A stretch of 47,863 nucleotides of DNA from Sedimentisphaerales bacterium (GCA_016928975.1 JAFGJR010000295.1:1-47863), one strand, 5' to 3'; counted from the stretch's first letter, positions 18,322-26,976 are shown. Notes: a model not told the origin generated them from the sequence alone. Made by a program: numbers and translations.

Positions 18322-19833
18322 ATGACAGAAACCACACTACCGCGAATGGAACAAGCTGCTGATTGTGACATGGCCGGCAGGCCGGAAGTGCGCGCGGCGC
18401 TGCGGCGGATGCAGCCGGAGACGAAACGCGATCTCAGGAATTATGTGAAAGTGTTCCTCGGTATCCAGGTCCCGGACAAGCGCGTCTGTTCCGGGCACAG
18501 CAGTCCGCTGGACTACCTGTGGCACAGCTACTGGGCCGATGGCGGAGGCGGTGCGCGCACCCCACTCTGCAATGCCGACGCCATCGTCTGGGCGAATCGC
18601 GGCGGCGGCAAAACGCAATTGGCGGCGGTGGCAACGCTGCTCGACGGCATCTTCAAGCCCGATTGCCAGATTCGAATCCTCGGCGGCTCCGGTGAGCAAT
18701 CGACCAGGATGTACGATTACCTGATGCGGTTCCTGCAGGGCGGGTTCGATGAGTTTCTCTCGGGACGAGTCCGCAAGGGCAAGTGCCGCTTCCTCAATGG
18801 CTCCGCGGTGGAGGTCCTGACGCAGTCGGCGACGAGCGTTCGCGGGCAGCACGTCCAGAAACTGCGCTGCGATGAGGTCGAGCTGTTCGACGACGATGTC
18901 TTTGCAGCCGCCAAATTCACCACACAAAGCACCGACCACGTCACAGCGGCAATGGAATTGATCAGCACGATGCACCGGCCGTACGGCATCATGCAAAGGG
19001 AAGTCTCAGCGGCCGCGAGCAATGGCGTGCCTGTCTTCAAGTGGTGCCTCTGGGAGACCATCGAGAAATGCGTCGGGCGAGACTGCTCGCAATGTCCCCT
19101 GTCGGGCGACTGCCAGGGAAGAGCAAGGTCGGCCTGTGGCTATCTCAAGATCGACGACTGCATCACGCAGATGCGCCGCAGCAGCCGGGCCGGCTGGGAG
19201 TCCGAGATGCTGTGCATAAAGCCTGCGCTGGACAATATCGTCTTCAGCGAGTTCGACCCGGCGGTCCACGTGCGGCCGGTTGACTACGATTCGAACCTGC
19301 CGCTCTACCGCACGCTCGATTTCGGCTTTATCAACCCGTTCGTATGTCTGTGGATTCAGGTGGACCAAGACGGGGTCGTGCGAGTCATTGACGAGTACAT
19401 CCGCAGCCGAGCGACAATCGATGTCCATGCCGAGCAGATCAAGGCCCGCACACCCTGCCCCGAGGAGAAAGTCATGGCCACGTTCTGCGATCCCGCCGGC
19501 AGCGGCTCCAGCGACATCACGGGCACGAGCGCCGTGCGGGAGCTGCGCGCCCTGGGAATCGCCACGCGCTACCGGCGAAGCAGCATTCTCGAAGGCATCG
19601 AGTTGATCCGCCGGGCCATCCGCAGCGGTGAAGGCAAGAGCACACTGGTGATCTCCCCGCGCTGTCCCCGCCTGATCGAGGCGCTGCAATGCTACCACTA
19701 CCCTGATTCCGCCCGTGCGGCCGGAGGCGAGCTACCCTTCAAAGACGGCGTCTACGACCACCCCCTCGACGCCCTACGCTACTTCTTCATCAACCGCACC
19801 CACAATGCCCAAGCCACCAGCCGACGGTACTGA
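18322..19833 (+). CDS. Orphan phage terminase large subunit-like ATPase/nuclease
   Basis: TerL proteins pump and cut phage DNA during packaging. The 503-residue product has an ATPase half with Walker A RGGGKT (93-98) preceded by VWAN, and a Walker-B-like KLRCDEVELFDDD. The nuclease half keeps acidic residues in YRTLDFGFINPF, MATFCDPAGSG and YDHPLDALRYFF, as in RNase H-like TerL nucleases. A Cys cluster (C-x4-C-x2-C-x5-C-x7-C, in EKCVGRDCSQCPLSGDC) sits between them and may bind a metal or Fe-S cluster. The ATG follows TTTGGAGG. No portal, capsid or tail genes are nearby. It may be a domesticated or remnant packaging enzyme. Confidence 0.8.
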   Translation: MTETTLPRMEQAADCDMAGRPEVRAALRRMQPETKRDLRNYVKVFLGIQVPDKRVCSGHSSPLDYLWHSYWADGGGGARTPLCNADAIVWANRGGGKTQLAAVATLLDGIFKPDCQIRILGGSGEQSTRMYDYLMRFLQGGFDEFLSGRVRKGKCRFLNGSAVEVLTQSATSVRGQHVQKLRCDEVELFDDDVFAAAKFTTQSTDHVTAAMELISTMHRPYGIMQREVSAAASNGVPVFKWCLWETIEKCVGRDCSQCPLSGDCQGRARSACGYLKIDDCITQMRRSSRAGWESEMLCIKPALDNIVFSEFDPAVHVRPVDYDSNLPLYRTLDFGFINPFVCLWIQVDQDGVVRVIDEYIRSRATIDVHAEQIKARTPCPEEKVMATFCDPAGSGSSDITGTSAVRELRALGIATRYRRSSILEGIELIRRAIRSGEGKSTLVISPRCPRLIEALQCYHYPDSARAAGGELPFKDGVYDHPLDALRYFFINRTHNAQATSRRY

Positions 19834-20042
19834 ACCGAGTGGGGGCTGCATATCCTGTTCGGGCGAACAAGGATGTTCAGCGTGCGGCACAGCCAGGTCC
19901 GCACTACATATGAGGTCGCACACGCCTCACAGAATGTTCTATTCTCGGGCCATAGTGAAAGAACACCCTCACACCACCAGTACATCGAACACTGGCCTTG
20001 ACTATTTCGTTATGAATGTTAATGTATATAGCGTGGCTAACC

Positions 20043-20068
20043 GAGGTTAATATGGCTATTGAGGTTAA
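20043..20068. promoter_or_regulatory. Direct repeats, possible operator of the HTH/Doc pair
   Basis: GAGGTTAA occurs at 20043-20050 and again at 20061-20068, 18 bases apart, just before the antitoxin start. A TTGACT (19998-20003) and TATATA (20025-20030) lie upstream, but their spacing of 21 is longer than normal. Toxin-antitoxin pairs usually autoregulate at such sites; here this is inference. Confidence 0.35.
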
Positions 20069-20096
20069 CAGCCCAACGACACAGATAGGAGAGCAG

Positions 20097-20354
20097 ATGT
20101 TGATTCAACACGACATGACTATACCCCAGCTTGCGCGCGAACTTGGCGTGAGCCGTGTTTCTGTATGGAACAGGGTGAAATCAGGGAAGATCACCGCACA
20201 CAAGGTCGGTGCGCAATACGTCATTCGGGCTAAGGATGCTAATGTTGCCCTGGGCCGGTCTTTGACGGACGAGCAACGAAGACGAATACACTATGCCGTG
20301 GATCGCGTCGTGAAGGAGTATGGTTCAGTCCTGAAGCAGCTCAGCCACGAGTAA
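20097..20354 (+). CDS. HTH DNA-binding antitoxin of the Doc pair
   Basis: The product has 85 residues. MTIPQLARELGVSRVSVWNRVKSGKITAHKVGAQYVI is an excisionase/MerR-like winged helix-turn-helix that would bind the operator. The C-terminal stretch (DEQRRRIHYAVDRVVKEYGSVLKQL) is helical and is the likely toxin-binding segment, as in Phd-type antitoxins. An in-frame ATG at 20052 also exists, but ATAGGAGAGCAG sits at ideal spacing before 20097, so I chose that. The stop and the doc start overlap as TAATG. Confidence 0.8.
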   Translation: MLIQHDMTIPQLARELGVSRVSVWNRVKSGKITAHKVGAQYVIRAKDANVALGRSLTDEQRRRIHYAVDRVVKEYGSVLKQLSHE

Positions 20355-20791
20355 TGGAACGTCTTACCACAGTGGAGGTGGAGGAATTGGCCTTTGAACT
20401 GGCAAGAAAGCACATGGAGTTCGACGAGCCAATTCCAGACTGCTCATCCAGATTCCCTGGTATACTCGAAGGATGTCTGGCTGTACCCTTCCAGCAGTTC
20501 TTCGGACACGATCTGTACCCGACGCTGGCAGCGAAAACAAGTATCCTATTCTATTTGATGATCAAAGACCATCCTTTCCAAGATGGCAACAAGAGGATTG
20601 CCATAACCGCTCTCTTTGTCTTGCTCTACCTCAACGGCAAGTGGCTACAGGTAGATATGACTGATCTGTATCATTTCACCGTTAGGGTCGCCGAAAGCAA
20701 ACCAGAGGACAAGAATCTAATGGTGGCCGCGATAACTGGTTTGGTTTCGACTAACATGATCGACTTTCCGACCGAGAGTAATTCAGAGTAG
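20354..20791 (+). CDS. doc: Doc-type (Fic fold) toxin
   Basis: Doc phosphorylates EF-Tu and halts translation. The 145-residue product carries the Doc active-site motif HPFQDGNKR (~73-81), matching H-x-F-x-[ND]-[AG]-N-K-R. The flanking helices LAAKTSILFYLMIKD and IAITALFVLLYLNG match the Fic fold. It follows the HTH antitoxin with a one-base overlap, giving tight co-translation. Here the antitoxin is an excisionase-like HTH protein rather than a classical Phd. Confidence 0.9.
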   Translation: MERLTTVEVEELAFELARKHMEFDEPIPDCSSRFPGILEGCLAVPFQQFFGHDLYPTLAAKTSILFYLMIKDHPFQDGNKRIAITALFVLLYLNGKWLQVDMTDLYHFTVRVAESKPEDKNLMVAAITGLVSTNMIDFPTESNSE

Positions 20792-20832
20792 ACTGCATCG
20801 GGATTCAGACTGATCCGCTGCGCCGCTTTTCT

Positions 20833-20861
20833 TTGACTTGGCGGGCTCTCGTGGGTAGACT
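20833..20861 (+). promoter_or_regulatory. Promoter for the hypothetical gene at 20895
   Basis: TTGACT (20833-20838) and TAGACT (20856-20861) are separated by 17 bases, a good sigma70 match ending 33 bases before the start codon. Confidence 0.6.
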
Positions 20862-20894
20862 CCTGGTGGATCGTGTGTTCGGCCGAGGGAATGA

Positions 20895-21641
20895 ATGAAC
20901 TACCAGTTCGACAAAGAGAAGATATCGCAGCACATCGTGAAGTACGGCGTGGACATGCGTCCGCCGATCCAGCCGGATCAGGACCGGACCAAGCTGCAGG
21001 ACTATGCCAACTGGCTGGTCGAGCAGTTCCCGGACGCCTTTGAGACGATGCTGTCGGGCCCGCGGGAACTGCGCATCCAGCGGACGTTTCTGCTGCCGAA
21101 CGCCAAGCGGGTGGAGCTGCCCACGTTCATGCTGACGGGCCGGGGTCCCGTGTTCACGTTCCCGGAGCGACTGTTCATCGACCGGCCGCATGAGCTGGAC
21201 ATCTCCGACAAGGACAAGATCTTCCGCAAAGCCTACGACGAGTTGCGTGCGAGATTCCCGGAGCGCACGGTGCCGCGAGTCGGGGTCATCCATGAGTTCG
21301 TCTTCGACACGGCGTACGTCAATTCACTCGACGTGATCGCCAGCGGCCTCAAATACGACCTTTGGCGCCAGAAAGCGGCAAACATCCGCATTCTGGTCGA
21401 GGTGCCAACAGAGGGCAAGAACGTCAACATCGAGCTTCGACCGACCTTCCTCCAGCGCTCGGGCCGGGAGGAGCCGCCGATTGGCCCGGACGACATGAAG
21501 TACGGGGTCATCGTCAACGTCGATATCAACAACCAGCAGATGCCCGCCGACCTGACCAAAGCCCAAATCAGCGACATCCTCGCCTTCGCCAACGACTACA
21601 TCCCGGAAGAGCTCCTCAAGTTCCTTAACAACGAGGAATGA
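20895..21641 (+). CDS. Conserved-looking hypothetical protein
   Basis: The 248-residue product has no signal peptide or membrane span and is rich in charged and aromatic residues. Features seen are KYGVDMRPPIQPDQDRTKLQ near the start, LPTFMLTGRGPVFTFPERLF (~75-95), and a C-terminal block GPDDMKYGVIVNVDINNQQMP then LAFANDYIPEELLKFLN. Codon use and promoter support a real gene. I do not recognise a family and see no catalytic signature. Confidence 0.8.
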   Translation: MNYQFDKEKISQHIVKYGVDMRPPIQPDQDRTKLQDYANWLVEQFPDAFETMLSGPRELRIQRTFLLPNAKRVELPTFMLTGRGPVFTFPERLFIDRPHELDISDKDKIFRKAYDELRARFPERTVPRVGVIHEFVFDTAYVNSLDVIASGLKYDLWRQKAANIRILVEVPTEGKNVNIELRPTFLQRSGREEPPIGPDDMKYGVIVNVDINNQQMPADLTKAQISDILAFANDYIPEELLKFLNNEE

Positions 21642-21729
21642 TCGGGCCGTACAGGTCCCATAAGTTCCCTACATTCACTCCGTCCGTAGAAGAAATGACC
21701 GCTTGTCGCCATGCCGTGCGCAAAAAGAA

Positions 21730-21782
21730 AACAGGACTGGGGAGCGGAGGGAGAGGAAAAGCGAGATAACCCCAGCCCTGTT
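21730..21782 (-). terminator. Hairpin with minus-strand U-tract (element copy 1)
   Basis: AACAGGACTGGGG (21730-21742) pairs with CCCCAGCCCTGTT (21770-21782) with one mismatch. On the minus strand the hairpin is followed by TTTCTTTTT, as in an intrinsic terminator. Its pyrimidine-rich loop contains CCTCC. A similar element lies at 22984-23023. Confidence 0.5.
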
Positions 21783-21971
21783 GTTTGCCTTGCATCGTAG
21801 TAGTAGTCATTCCGATTTACTCATGATATAGTAAGAGGTTCATCCGAGACAAAGAAAATTCCGAGAGAATCTCCTGCCACCTATGCCACGAACGCACATC
21901 GCGAGACGCTGCCGCCGTGCGAGACAGCCGTCCTACAGGTTCCCAGGCCGGCCGGATGTTGCACAAAGCCC

Positions 21972-22000
21972 TTGCAATTCCCTGTGGATTATGCTATAAT
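21972..22000 (+). promoter_or_regulatory. Sigma70 promoter of the cysteine synthase gene
   Basis: TTGCAA (21972-21977) and TATAAT (21995-22000) are separated by exactly 17 bases. The leader to the start at 22060 is about 53 nt. Confidence 0.8.
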
Positions 22001-22059
22001 CATGGGCTCAAGGAAGGAGGAGAGTTCTCCTTGGAGGAGATATCGTTCTCAGGTGATAC

Positions 22060-22947
22060 ATGTTGACTGACAACATTCTGGACTTGATCGGCAACACGCC
22101 GCTGTTGCAGTTGAAGGGCGAGAGGATCTTCGCCAAGGCAGAGTTTCTGAATCCCGGTGGCAGTATCAAGGATCGCATTGCCCTGGCCATGCTGCAAGCC
22201 GCCCAGCGTGACCGGAAGCTCAAGCCGGACTCCGTTATCTGTGAGCCAACCAGCGGCAATACGGGCATCGGGCTGGCTTTGGTGGGTCGGCTCATGGGCT
22301 ACCGTGTTCGGATCGTTATGCCGGAAGGGATGAGTGAGGAGCGCAAGAAGCTGATCCGGGGTCTTGGCGCGGATTTGGTCCTCATTCCTGACGAGCAAGG
22401 GATTGCCGGGGCCGTCCAGCGGGTCCAGGAAATGGCGGCCGAAGATGACCGCGTTTTCGTGCCTCAGCAGTTTGAAAACCCCGAAAACCCCCGTGTTCAC
22501 TATGAAAAGACCGCCGATGAACTCTGGCGACAGATGAAAGGCCAGATCGACTGCTTCGTGGCGGGGGTCGGCAGCGGCGGTACCCTCCAGGGGGTCGGCA
22601 AGTTCCTCAAAGAACAGCGCAATGCGATCAAGATCATGGCCGTGGAGCCGGAGAATCGGTCCGCACTACTGGGCCATGAGCCCGGCCTGCACCAGATCCA
22701 GGGAATCGGTGATGGGTTCATCCCGGAGGTGCTCGACGTTTCGCTCGTTGACGGCGTTGTCGAGGTCTCGGATGAAGCGGCCATCGAGACCACACGGCAG
22801 TTGAGCAGAGATTATGGGCTGCTCGTCGGAATCAGTTCCGGCGCCAATGTCTGGGCCGCACGCAAGCTCGCCAAAGACATCGACGGCAACATCACCACCG
22901 TGCTTCCCGACCGGGCAGAACGGTACTTCAGCACGGCCCTCCTATAG
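22060..22947 (+). CDS. cysK: Cysteine synthase (O-acetylserine sulfhydrylase)
   Basis: The PLP enzyme makes L-cysteine from O-acetylserine and sulfide. The 295-residue product has the PLP lysine Lys37 in PGGSIKDR, the phosphate-binding TSGNTGIG (~74-81) and GVGSGGTLQG (~169-178), and VGISSGAN near the C-terminus. The MPEGMSEERKKLIRGLGADLVL block is more CysK-like than CysM-like, but both activities are possible. It has its own strong promoter and is monocistronic by appearance. Cysteine supply is noteworthy next to the Cys-rich secreted proteins at 26-31 kb, though the genes are not linked in one operon. Confidence 0.93.
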   Translation: MLTDNILDLIGNTPLLQLKGERIFAKAEFLNPGGSIKDRIALAMLQAAQRDRKLKPDSVICEPTSGNTGIGLALVGRLMGYRVRIVMPEGMSEERKKLIRGLGADLVLIPDEQGIAGAVQRVQEMAAEDDRVFVPQQFENPENPRVHYEKTADELWRQMKGQIDCFVAGVGSGGTLQGVGKFLKEQRNAIKIMAVEPENRSALLGHEPGLHQIQGIGDGFIPEVLDVSLVDGVVEVSDEAAIETTRQLSRDYGLLVGISSGANVWAARKLAKDIDGNITTVLPDRAERYFSTALL

Positions 22948-22983
22948 CTGATCCCCCATCCAATCCCGGACGCGCAAGAAAAT

Positions 22984-23023
22984 GGGCTGAGGCAGGAGGA
23001 AGGAGGACATTTGGCCCCAGCCC
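22984..23023 (-). terminator. Hairpin with minus-strand U-tract (element copy 2)
   Basis: GGGCTGAGGC (22984-22993) pairs with GCCCCAGCCC (23014-23023) with one mismatch. On the minus strand it continues ATTTTCTTGCG. Like copy 1, its loop on that strand is pyrimidine-rich and contains CCTCC. Confidence 0.45.
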
Positions 23024-23143
23024 TTGTAGGCACGATACTTGCTGCGTTACCGCACGGACATTGTTCGGCACTCCAGGGTGCCGATATCAAATGACCTTGC
23101 CGTGAGCCGCCACCGGCAACAGCCTCCACCCGTTCTTTTTCTG

Positions 23144-23172
23144 TTGACATCTTCCCGGTGCCTCAGTATGTG
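23144..23172 (+). promoter_or_regulatory. Promoter for topA
   Basis: TTGACA (23144-23149) and TATGTG (23167-23172) are separated by 17 bases. The leader to the start at 23358 is about 180 nt. Confidence 0.6.
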
Positions 23173-23357
23173 TCCGATTCTAAATCCAGGTGGGTGACCG
23201 GCCGATAAGGGATTGGAATCTTGCCGGCCGGGACCGAACCTGCGCATAGAAGCAATGGTAGAAAGGCAGCGTCGGTCATCTCAGGAGAGATTTTCCCCCG
23301 GCGGTGCAGCTTTCGGGGACATTATTTATGAAGTTGCTGAGGACCGGACTGTAGCTC

Positions 23358-25727
23358 ATGGCAAGCTCGAATTCACACAAATCGCTGGTCATCGTCGAGT
23401 CGCCGGCCAAGGCCAAGACGATCAACCGATACCTGGGACCGGACTTTGACGTCAAGGCCTCGATGGGACATGTTCGCGATCTGCCCTCCAAAGGGCTCAA
23501 CGTGGACATCGAGAACAACTTCGAGCCGACGTACGACATCATGCCGGGCAAGAAACGCATCGTCACCCAGTTGAAGGCGGCCGCCAAGAAGTGCGACAAG
23601 CTGTACCTGGCAACAGACTTGGATCGCGAGGGCGAGGCCATTGCCTGGCATCTGGCACAGATTCTCGGCATCCCGGAGAACCGCGTCTATCGCGTGATCT
23701 TCAACGCGATCACCAAATCCGCGATCCAGCAGGCGTTCTCGGAGCCAGGCCGGATCGATCTGGACAAGGTCATGGCTCAGCAGGCAAGGAGAATCCTGGA
23801 CCGCATCGTTGGCTACGAGATTAGTCCGTTGCTGTGGAGGAAGGTGACCCGGGGTCTCTCGGCCGGGCGAGTGCAGTCCGTCACGGTCAAGATGATCGTG
23901 CAAAGGGAACGCGAGATCCAGAGTTTCAAGCCTGACGAGTACTGGCTGATCCCCGCGGTCTTCACGACCGACCTACAGGGCGACTATCGTGGGCAATGGA
24001 CCGAGTTCATAACGCCAAAGACGCCCGACGCCAAGGGCCCCACTGTGGAAGAGAAGGCTCGGTGGCTCGCCCAGCATAGCGCGTTCGAGGCGGAGCTGTA
24101 CAAGATCGGCGACAACAAGTTCAAGGCGTCTACGAAGGAGGAGGCCGAGAGGGTCTTCCGCGAGATTGAACACGCCCCATTCAGCGTCTCCGACATCGAG
24201 ACGAAGGAGTCCGTGTCCCATCCCCAGGCGCCGTTCATCACGTCCACGCTACAACAAGCGGCAGCCAACCGGCTCGGCTTCAGCGCCAAGAGGACGATGG
24301 CGGTCGCCCAGCAGCTTTATGAGGGCATCGACCTTGGTTCGATGGGCTCGCTCGGTCTCATCACCTATATGCGAACGGACAGTACGCACCTTTCCGGCGA
24401 AGCAATCGGTGAGGCGCGAAAATACATCGAGCACCAGTTTGGTGCCACGTATCTGCCGGAGAAACCGAACGTCTATGCATCGAAGAAAACGGCCCAGCAG
24501 GCCCACGAGGCGATCCGGCCGACCGACGTCGACCTGACGCCCAACGAGATCCGTAAGCAGCTCAGCGACGAGCAATTCAAGCTCTACGACCTGATTTGGC
24601 GCCGTTTCGTCGCCTGCCAGATGAGATCGGCCAAGTGGAATGTCACCACTCTGAGCATCACCGCACCAACGAAGTCGGGACCCGCCACGTATCGTGCGAC
24701 CGGCCGAATACTCGTGTTCGACGGGTTCACGAAGGTCTGGTCGTCGTCTTCCGCGGAGCAGCAGTTGCCGCCGACGCAGAAAGGCCAGAAGCTCTCGGCC
24801 GTGGACATCCGCCCCGAGCAACATTTCACGAAACCGCCGGCCCGGTATACGGAAGCCTCGCTGATCAAGGCTTTGGAGAAAGAGGGGATTGGCCGGCCCA
24901 GCACGTACGCGCCGATCATCAGCACGATCCAGGAGCGCAGGTACGTCGAGCAGCGCGAAAAGAAGTTCTTTTCCACGGATCTCGGCGAGGTGGTCACCGA
25001 CAAGCTCGACGAGTACTTCCCGCGGATCATGGACATTGCCTTCACGCGGCACATGGAGGAGCAGCTCGACAAGATCGAGGAACAGCACCTGGCGTGGCAG
25101 GGCGTGCTGGACGATTTCTACGGGCCGTTCAAGCAGAACCTGGAGACCGCCAAGAAGGAAATGGTCCACGCGAAAGCGGAGAGCACGCCGAGCGAGTACA
25201 CATGTCCCGATTGCGGTCGTCAGCTCCTGTACAAGTTCGGCAAAAACGGCAAGTTCCTGAGCTGCTCGGGATACCCCGACTGCAAATTCGCCTCTCCGTG
25301 TGACAAGGAAGGCAAGATGGTGCAGAACCAGGTGACGGAACACAAATGCCCCACCTGCGGCAAGCCGATGGTCATCAAGCGAAGCCGGTTCGGCACATTT
25401 CTCGGATGCAGCGACTATCCCCAATGCAAGACGACCCAGAAAATGGACAAACAGGGCAACGTCCTGCCGCCGAAGCCGCCGGCGGAACCGACGGGCGTCA
25501 AATGCTACAACTGCAAGCAGGGCGAGTTGGTCATCCGCCAGAGCAAGCGCGGACCGTTCCTCGGCTGCAATCGCTTCCCTCGCTGCCGCACGATCGTCAG
25601 CATCAAGGGTCTCGACCGGCTCAAGCAGATGCAGGCCGAAGGGCAGTGGCCGCCGGAGTCGCCGGAACAGGCCAAAGAAATCCTCGCCCAGTTCAAACCC
25701 GAGAAAGCCGCCGCAACCAAGCAGTGA
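23358..25727 (+). CDS. topA: DNA topoisomerase I
   Basis: This type IA topoisomerase relaxes negative supercoils. The 789-residue product has an N-terminal Toprim domain (LVIVESPAKAKTI, Glu14; ATDLDREGEA, ~85-94). The core domains contain QQARRILDRIVGYEISPLLW and GLSAGRVQSV. The active-site Tyr337 lies in GLITYMRTDSTHLS. Three C-terminal zinc ribbons follow: CPDC...CSGYPDC, CPTC...CSDYPQC and CYNC...CNRFPRC. All key residues are intact and length is typical. A short hairpin sits after the stop (25731-25756). Confidence 0.97.
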   Translation: MASSNSHKSLVIVESPAKAKTINRYLGPDFDVKASMGHVRDLPSKGLNVDIENNFEPTYDIMPGKKRIVTQLKAAAKKCDKLYLATDLDREGEAIAWHLAQILGIPENRVYRVIFNAITKSAIQQAFSEPGRIDLDKVMAQQARRILDRIVGYEISPLLWRKVTRGLSAGRVQSVTVKMIVQREREIQSFKPDEYWLIPAVFTTDLQGDYRGQWTEFITPKTPDAKGPTVEEKARWLAQHSAFEAELYKIGDNKFKASTKEEAERVFREIEHAPFSVSDIETKESVSHPQAPFITSTLQQAAANRLGFSAKRTMAVAQQLYEGIDLGSMGSLGLITYMRTDSTHLSGEAIGEARKYIEHQFGATYLPEKPNVYASKKTAQQAHEAIRPTDVDLTPNEIRKQLSDEQFKLYDLIWRRFVACQMRSAKWNVTTLSITAPTKSGPATYRATGRILVFDGFTKVWSSSSAEQQLPPTQKGQKLSAVDIRPEQHFTKPPARYTEASLIKALEKEGIGRPSTYAPIISTIQERRYVEQREKKFFSTDLGEVVTDKLDEYFPRIMDIAFTRHMEEQLDKIEEQHLAWQGVLDDFYGPFKQNLETAKKEMVHAKAESTPSEYTCPDCGRQLLYKFGKNGKFLSCSGYPDCKFASPCDKEGKMVQNQVTEHKCPTCGKPMVIKRSRFGTFLGCSDYPQCKTTQKMDKQGNVLPPKPPAEPTGVKCYNCKQGELVIRQSKRGPFLGCNRFPRCRTIVSIKGLDRLKQMQAEGQWPPESPEQAKEILAQFKPEKAAATKQ

Positions 25728-25992
25728 ACAATGGCGTGCTCACCACCGTGCGCCATCGGTAAACAGGGCCAATGCCGCCAGCATGAACGAGCAACTCCAA
25801 GGCAGCAGTCACAGAAGGCTCAACCACACACCACCCGCAACGGATGTCGCCTCGGTCGGGACCTGTTCTGTGGCTGCCGCCTCGTTTCCACCATTCCACG
25901 CAACTTAGAGCGGGGGCACGCCATGTGCCTTTGCATCTCTCGTCTGAGACAGCCCCGCGGTCAATGGCGCACGGAAGACACGGACTTCCCCG

Positions 25993-26976
25993 CTAAGGCC
26001 CATCCGGGGCTGGGCACCAGCCCCACCAGCCGTAGCCGCACCACACGATCGGGCAACAGGTGCCGGCCACAGGGCAGCACGTCACCGTGGAAGGACACTG
26101 CGTCGCCACCGCAGGGCAGACCGTCGCCATGGCAGGGCACTCTGTGACCGTCATAGGACATTGCGTCGGAACGGTCGCTGGACAGGCCGTCTGAATGACG
26201 GGACAGACCGTTGAGACGGCGGGGCACTTCGTCGAAGCCACAGGGCAACTCGTCACGCCCGCCGGACATTGCGTCGCTACCGTCGGACACCTCGTCTGAC
26301 AAGCAGGACACGTGGTCGACGCCAACGGGCACTTCGTCGTCTCCGCAGGGCACCTCGTCGGCCAGACGGGACACAGTGTCTCCTGCGCGGGGCACCGCGT
26401 CGGAGCCGTAGGACACTGCGTCGCGGCGCAGGGGCATTGCGTCGTTGCCGTCGGACAAACGGTCTGCATCGTCGGACACGTTGTGGCCACCATAGGGCAC
26501 TTTGTCGCCTCCGCTGGGCAGTTCGTCACACCCGCCGGACACTGCGTCGCCACTGTGGGACAGCACGTCTGAAACGATGGACAAACGGTTGTGGTCGCGG
26601 GGCACTTCGTCGTCTCCTCAGGGCACCTTGTCGGCCATGTGGGACATTGTGTCTCCTGCGCGGGGCACCGCGTCGGAGCCGTAGGACACTGCGTCGCGAC
26701 ACACGGACACTGCGTCGCTGCCGCCGGGCAGAGGGTCTGCATCACCGGACAGGTGGTTGTTGTCACAGGGCATCTCGTCTCCACCGCCGGGCATTTCGTC
26801 ACGAATGTAGGGCACTGCGTCTCCACCGCCGGACAACAGGTCACGGATGTCGGTCGCATCGTGGGAGGCGGACACCCAGTACTTCCTCGAGCGACCTCCC
26901 CATATGGGCAAATCAACACAAGAGTCAACGGTACGACCAGAGACAACCATCCAATCCTCTTCTTCTTCACTCTCAT
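25993..26976 (-). CDS. Secreted Cys-Pro-Thr heptad-repeat protein (copy A)
   Basis: The 327-residue product has a basic-hydrophobic signal segment (KKKRIGWLSLVVPLTLVLICPYGEVARG). From about residue 45 it is nearly pure heptads of the form C-P-x-x-x-T-x, about 37 in a row, with one eight-residue unit (CPATVPTQ). Examples are CPTAPTR, CPAQETQ, CPTWPTR and CPEETTK. The C-terminus is aromatic (CGYGWWGWCPAPDGP). Roughly one residue in seven is Cys, so extensive disulfides or metal binding are likely. The start follows GGGAGGATTG. A cell-envelope or fibre role is inference. The paralogue at 30032 has the same repeat. The minus strand is chosen from its signal peptide and RBS; the 21-bp period keeps other frames open. 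Confidence 0.85.
   Translation of the reverse strand: MRVKKKRIGWLSLVVPLTLVLICPYGEVARGSTGCPPPTMRPTSVTCCPAVETQCPTFVTKCPAVETRCPVTTTTCPVMQTLCPAAATQCPCVATQCPTAPTRCPAQETQCPTWPTRCPEETTKCPATTTVCPSFQTCCPTVATQCPAGVTNCPAEATKCPMVATTCPTMQTVCPTATTQCPCAATQCPTAPTRCPAQETLCPVWPTRCPAETTKCPLASTTCPACQTRCPTVATQCPAGVTSCPVASTKCPAVSTVCPVIQTACPATVPTQCPMTVTECPAMATVCPAVATQCPSTVTCCPVAGTCCPIVWCGYGWWGWCPAPDGP

Larger units (their letters stand above)
21642..22059. other. Intergenic region between hypothetical gene and cysK
   Basis: No gene is evident. It holds a hairpin at 21730-21782 and the cysK promoter at 21972-22000. The cysK leader has an AAGGAG/CTCCTT hairpin (from ~22014) followed by GGAGGAG and a functional-looking AGGTG nine bases before the ATG. 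Confidence 0.6.
22948..23357. other. Intergenic region between cysK and topA
   Basis: No gene is evident. It contains a hairpin at 22984-23023, a topA promoter at 23144-23172, and a GC-rich inverted repeat (ACCGGCCG ... CCGGCCGGG) in the topA leader near 23197-23230. Confidence 0.55.

Noticed and set aside
26020..26850. Tandem short repeats considered as CRISPR or minisatellite
   Set aside because: The period is 21 bp with variable, coding-constrained sequence and no spacer-repeat structure.
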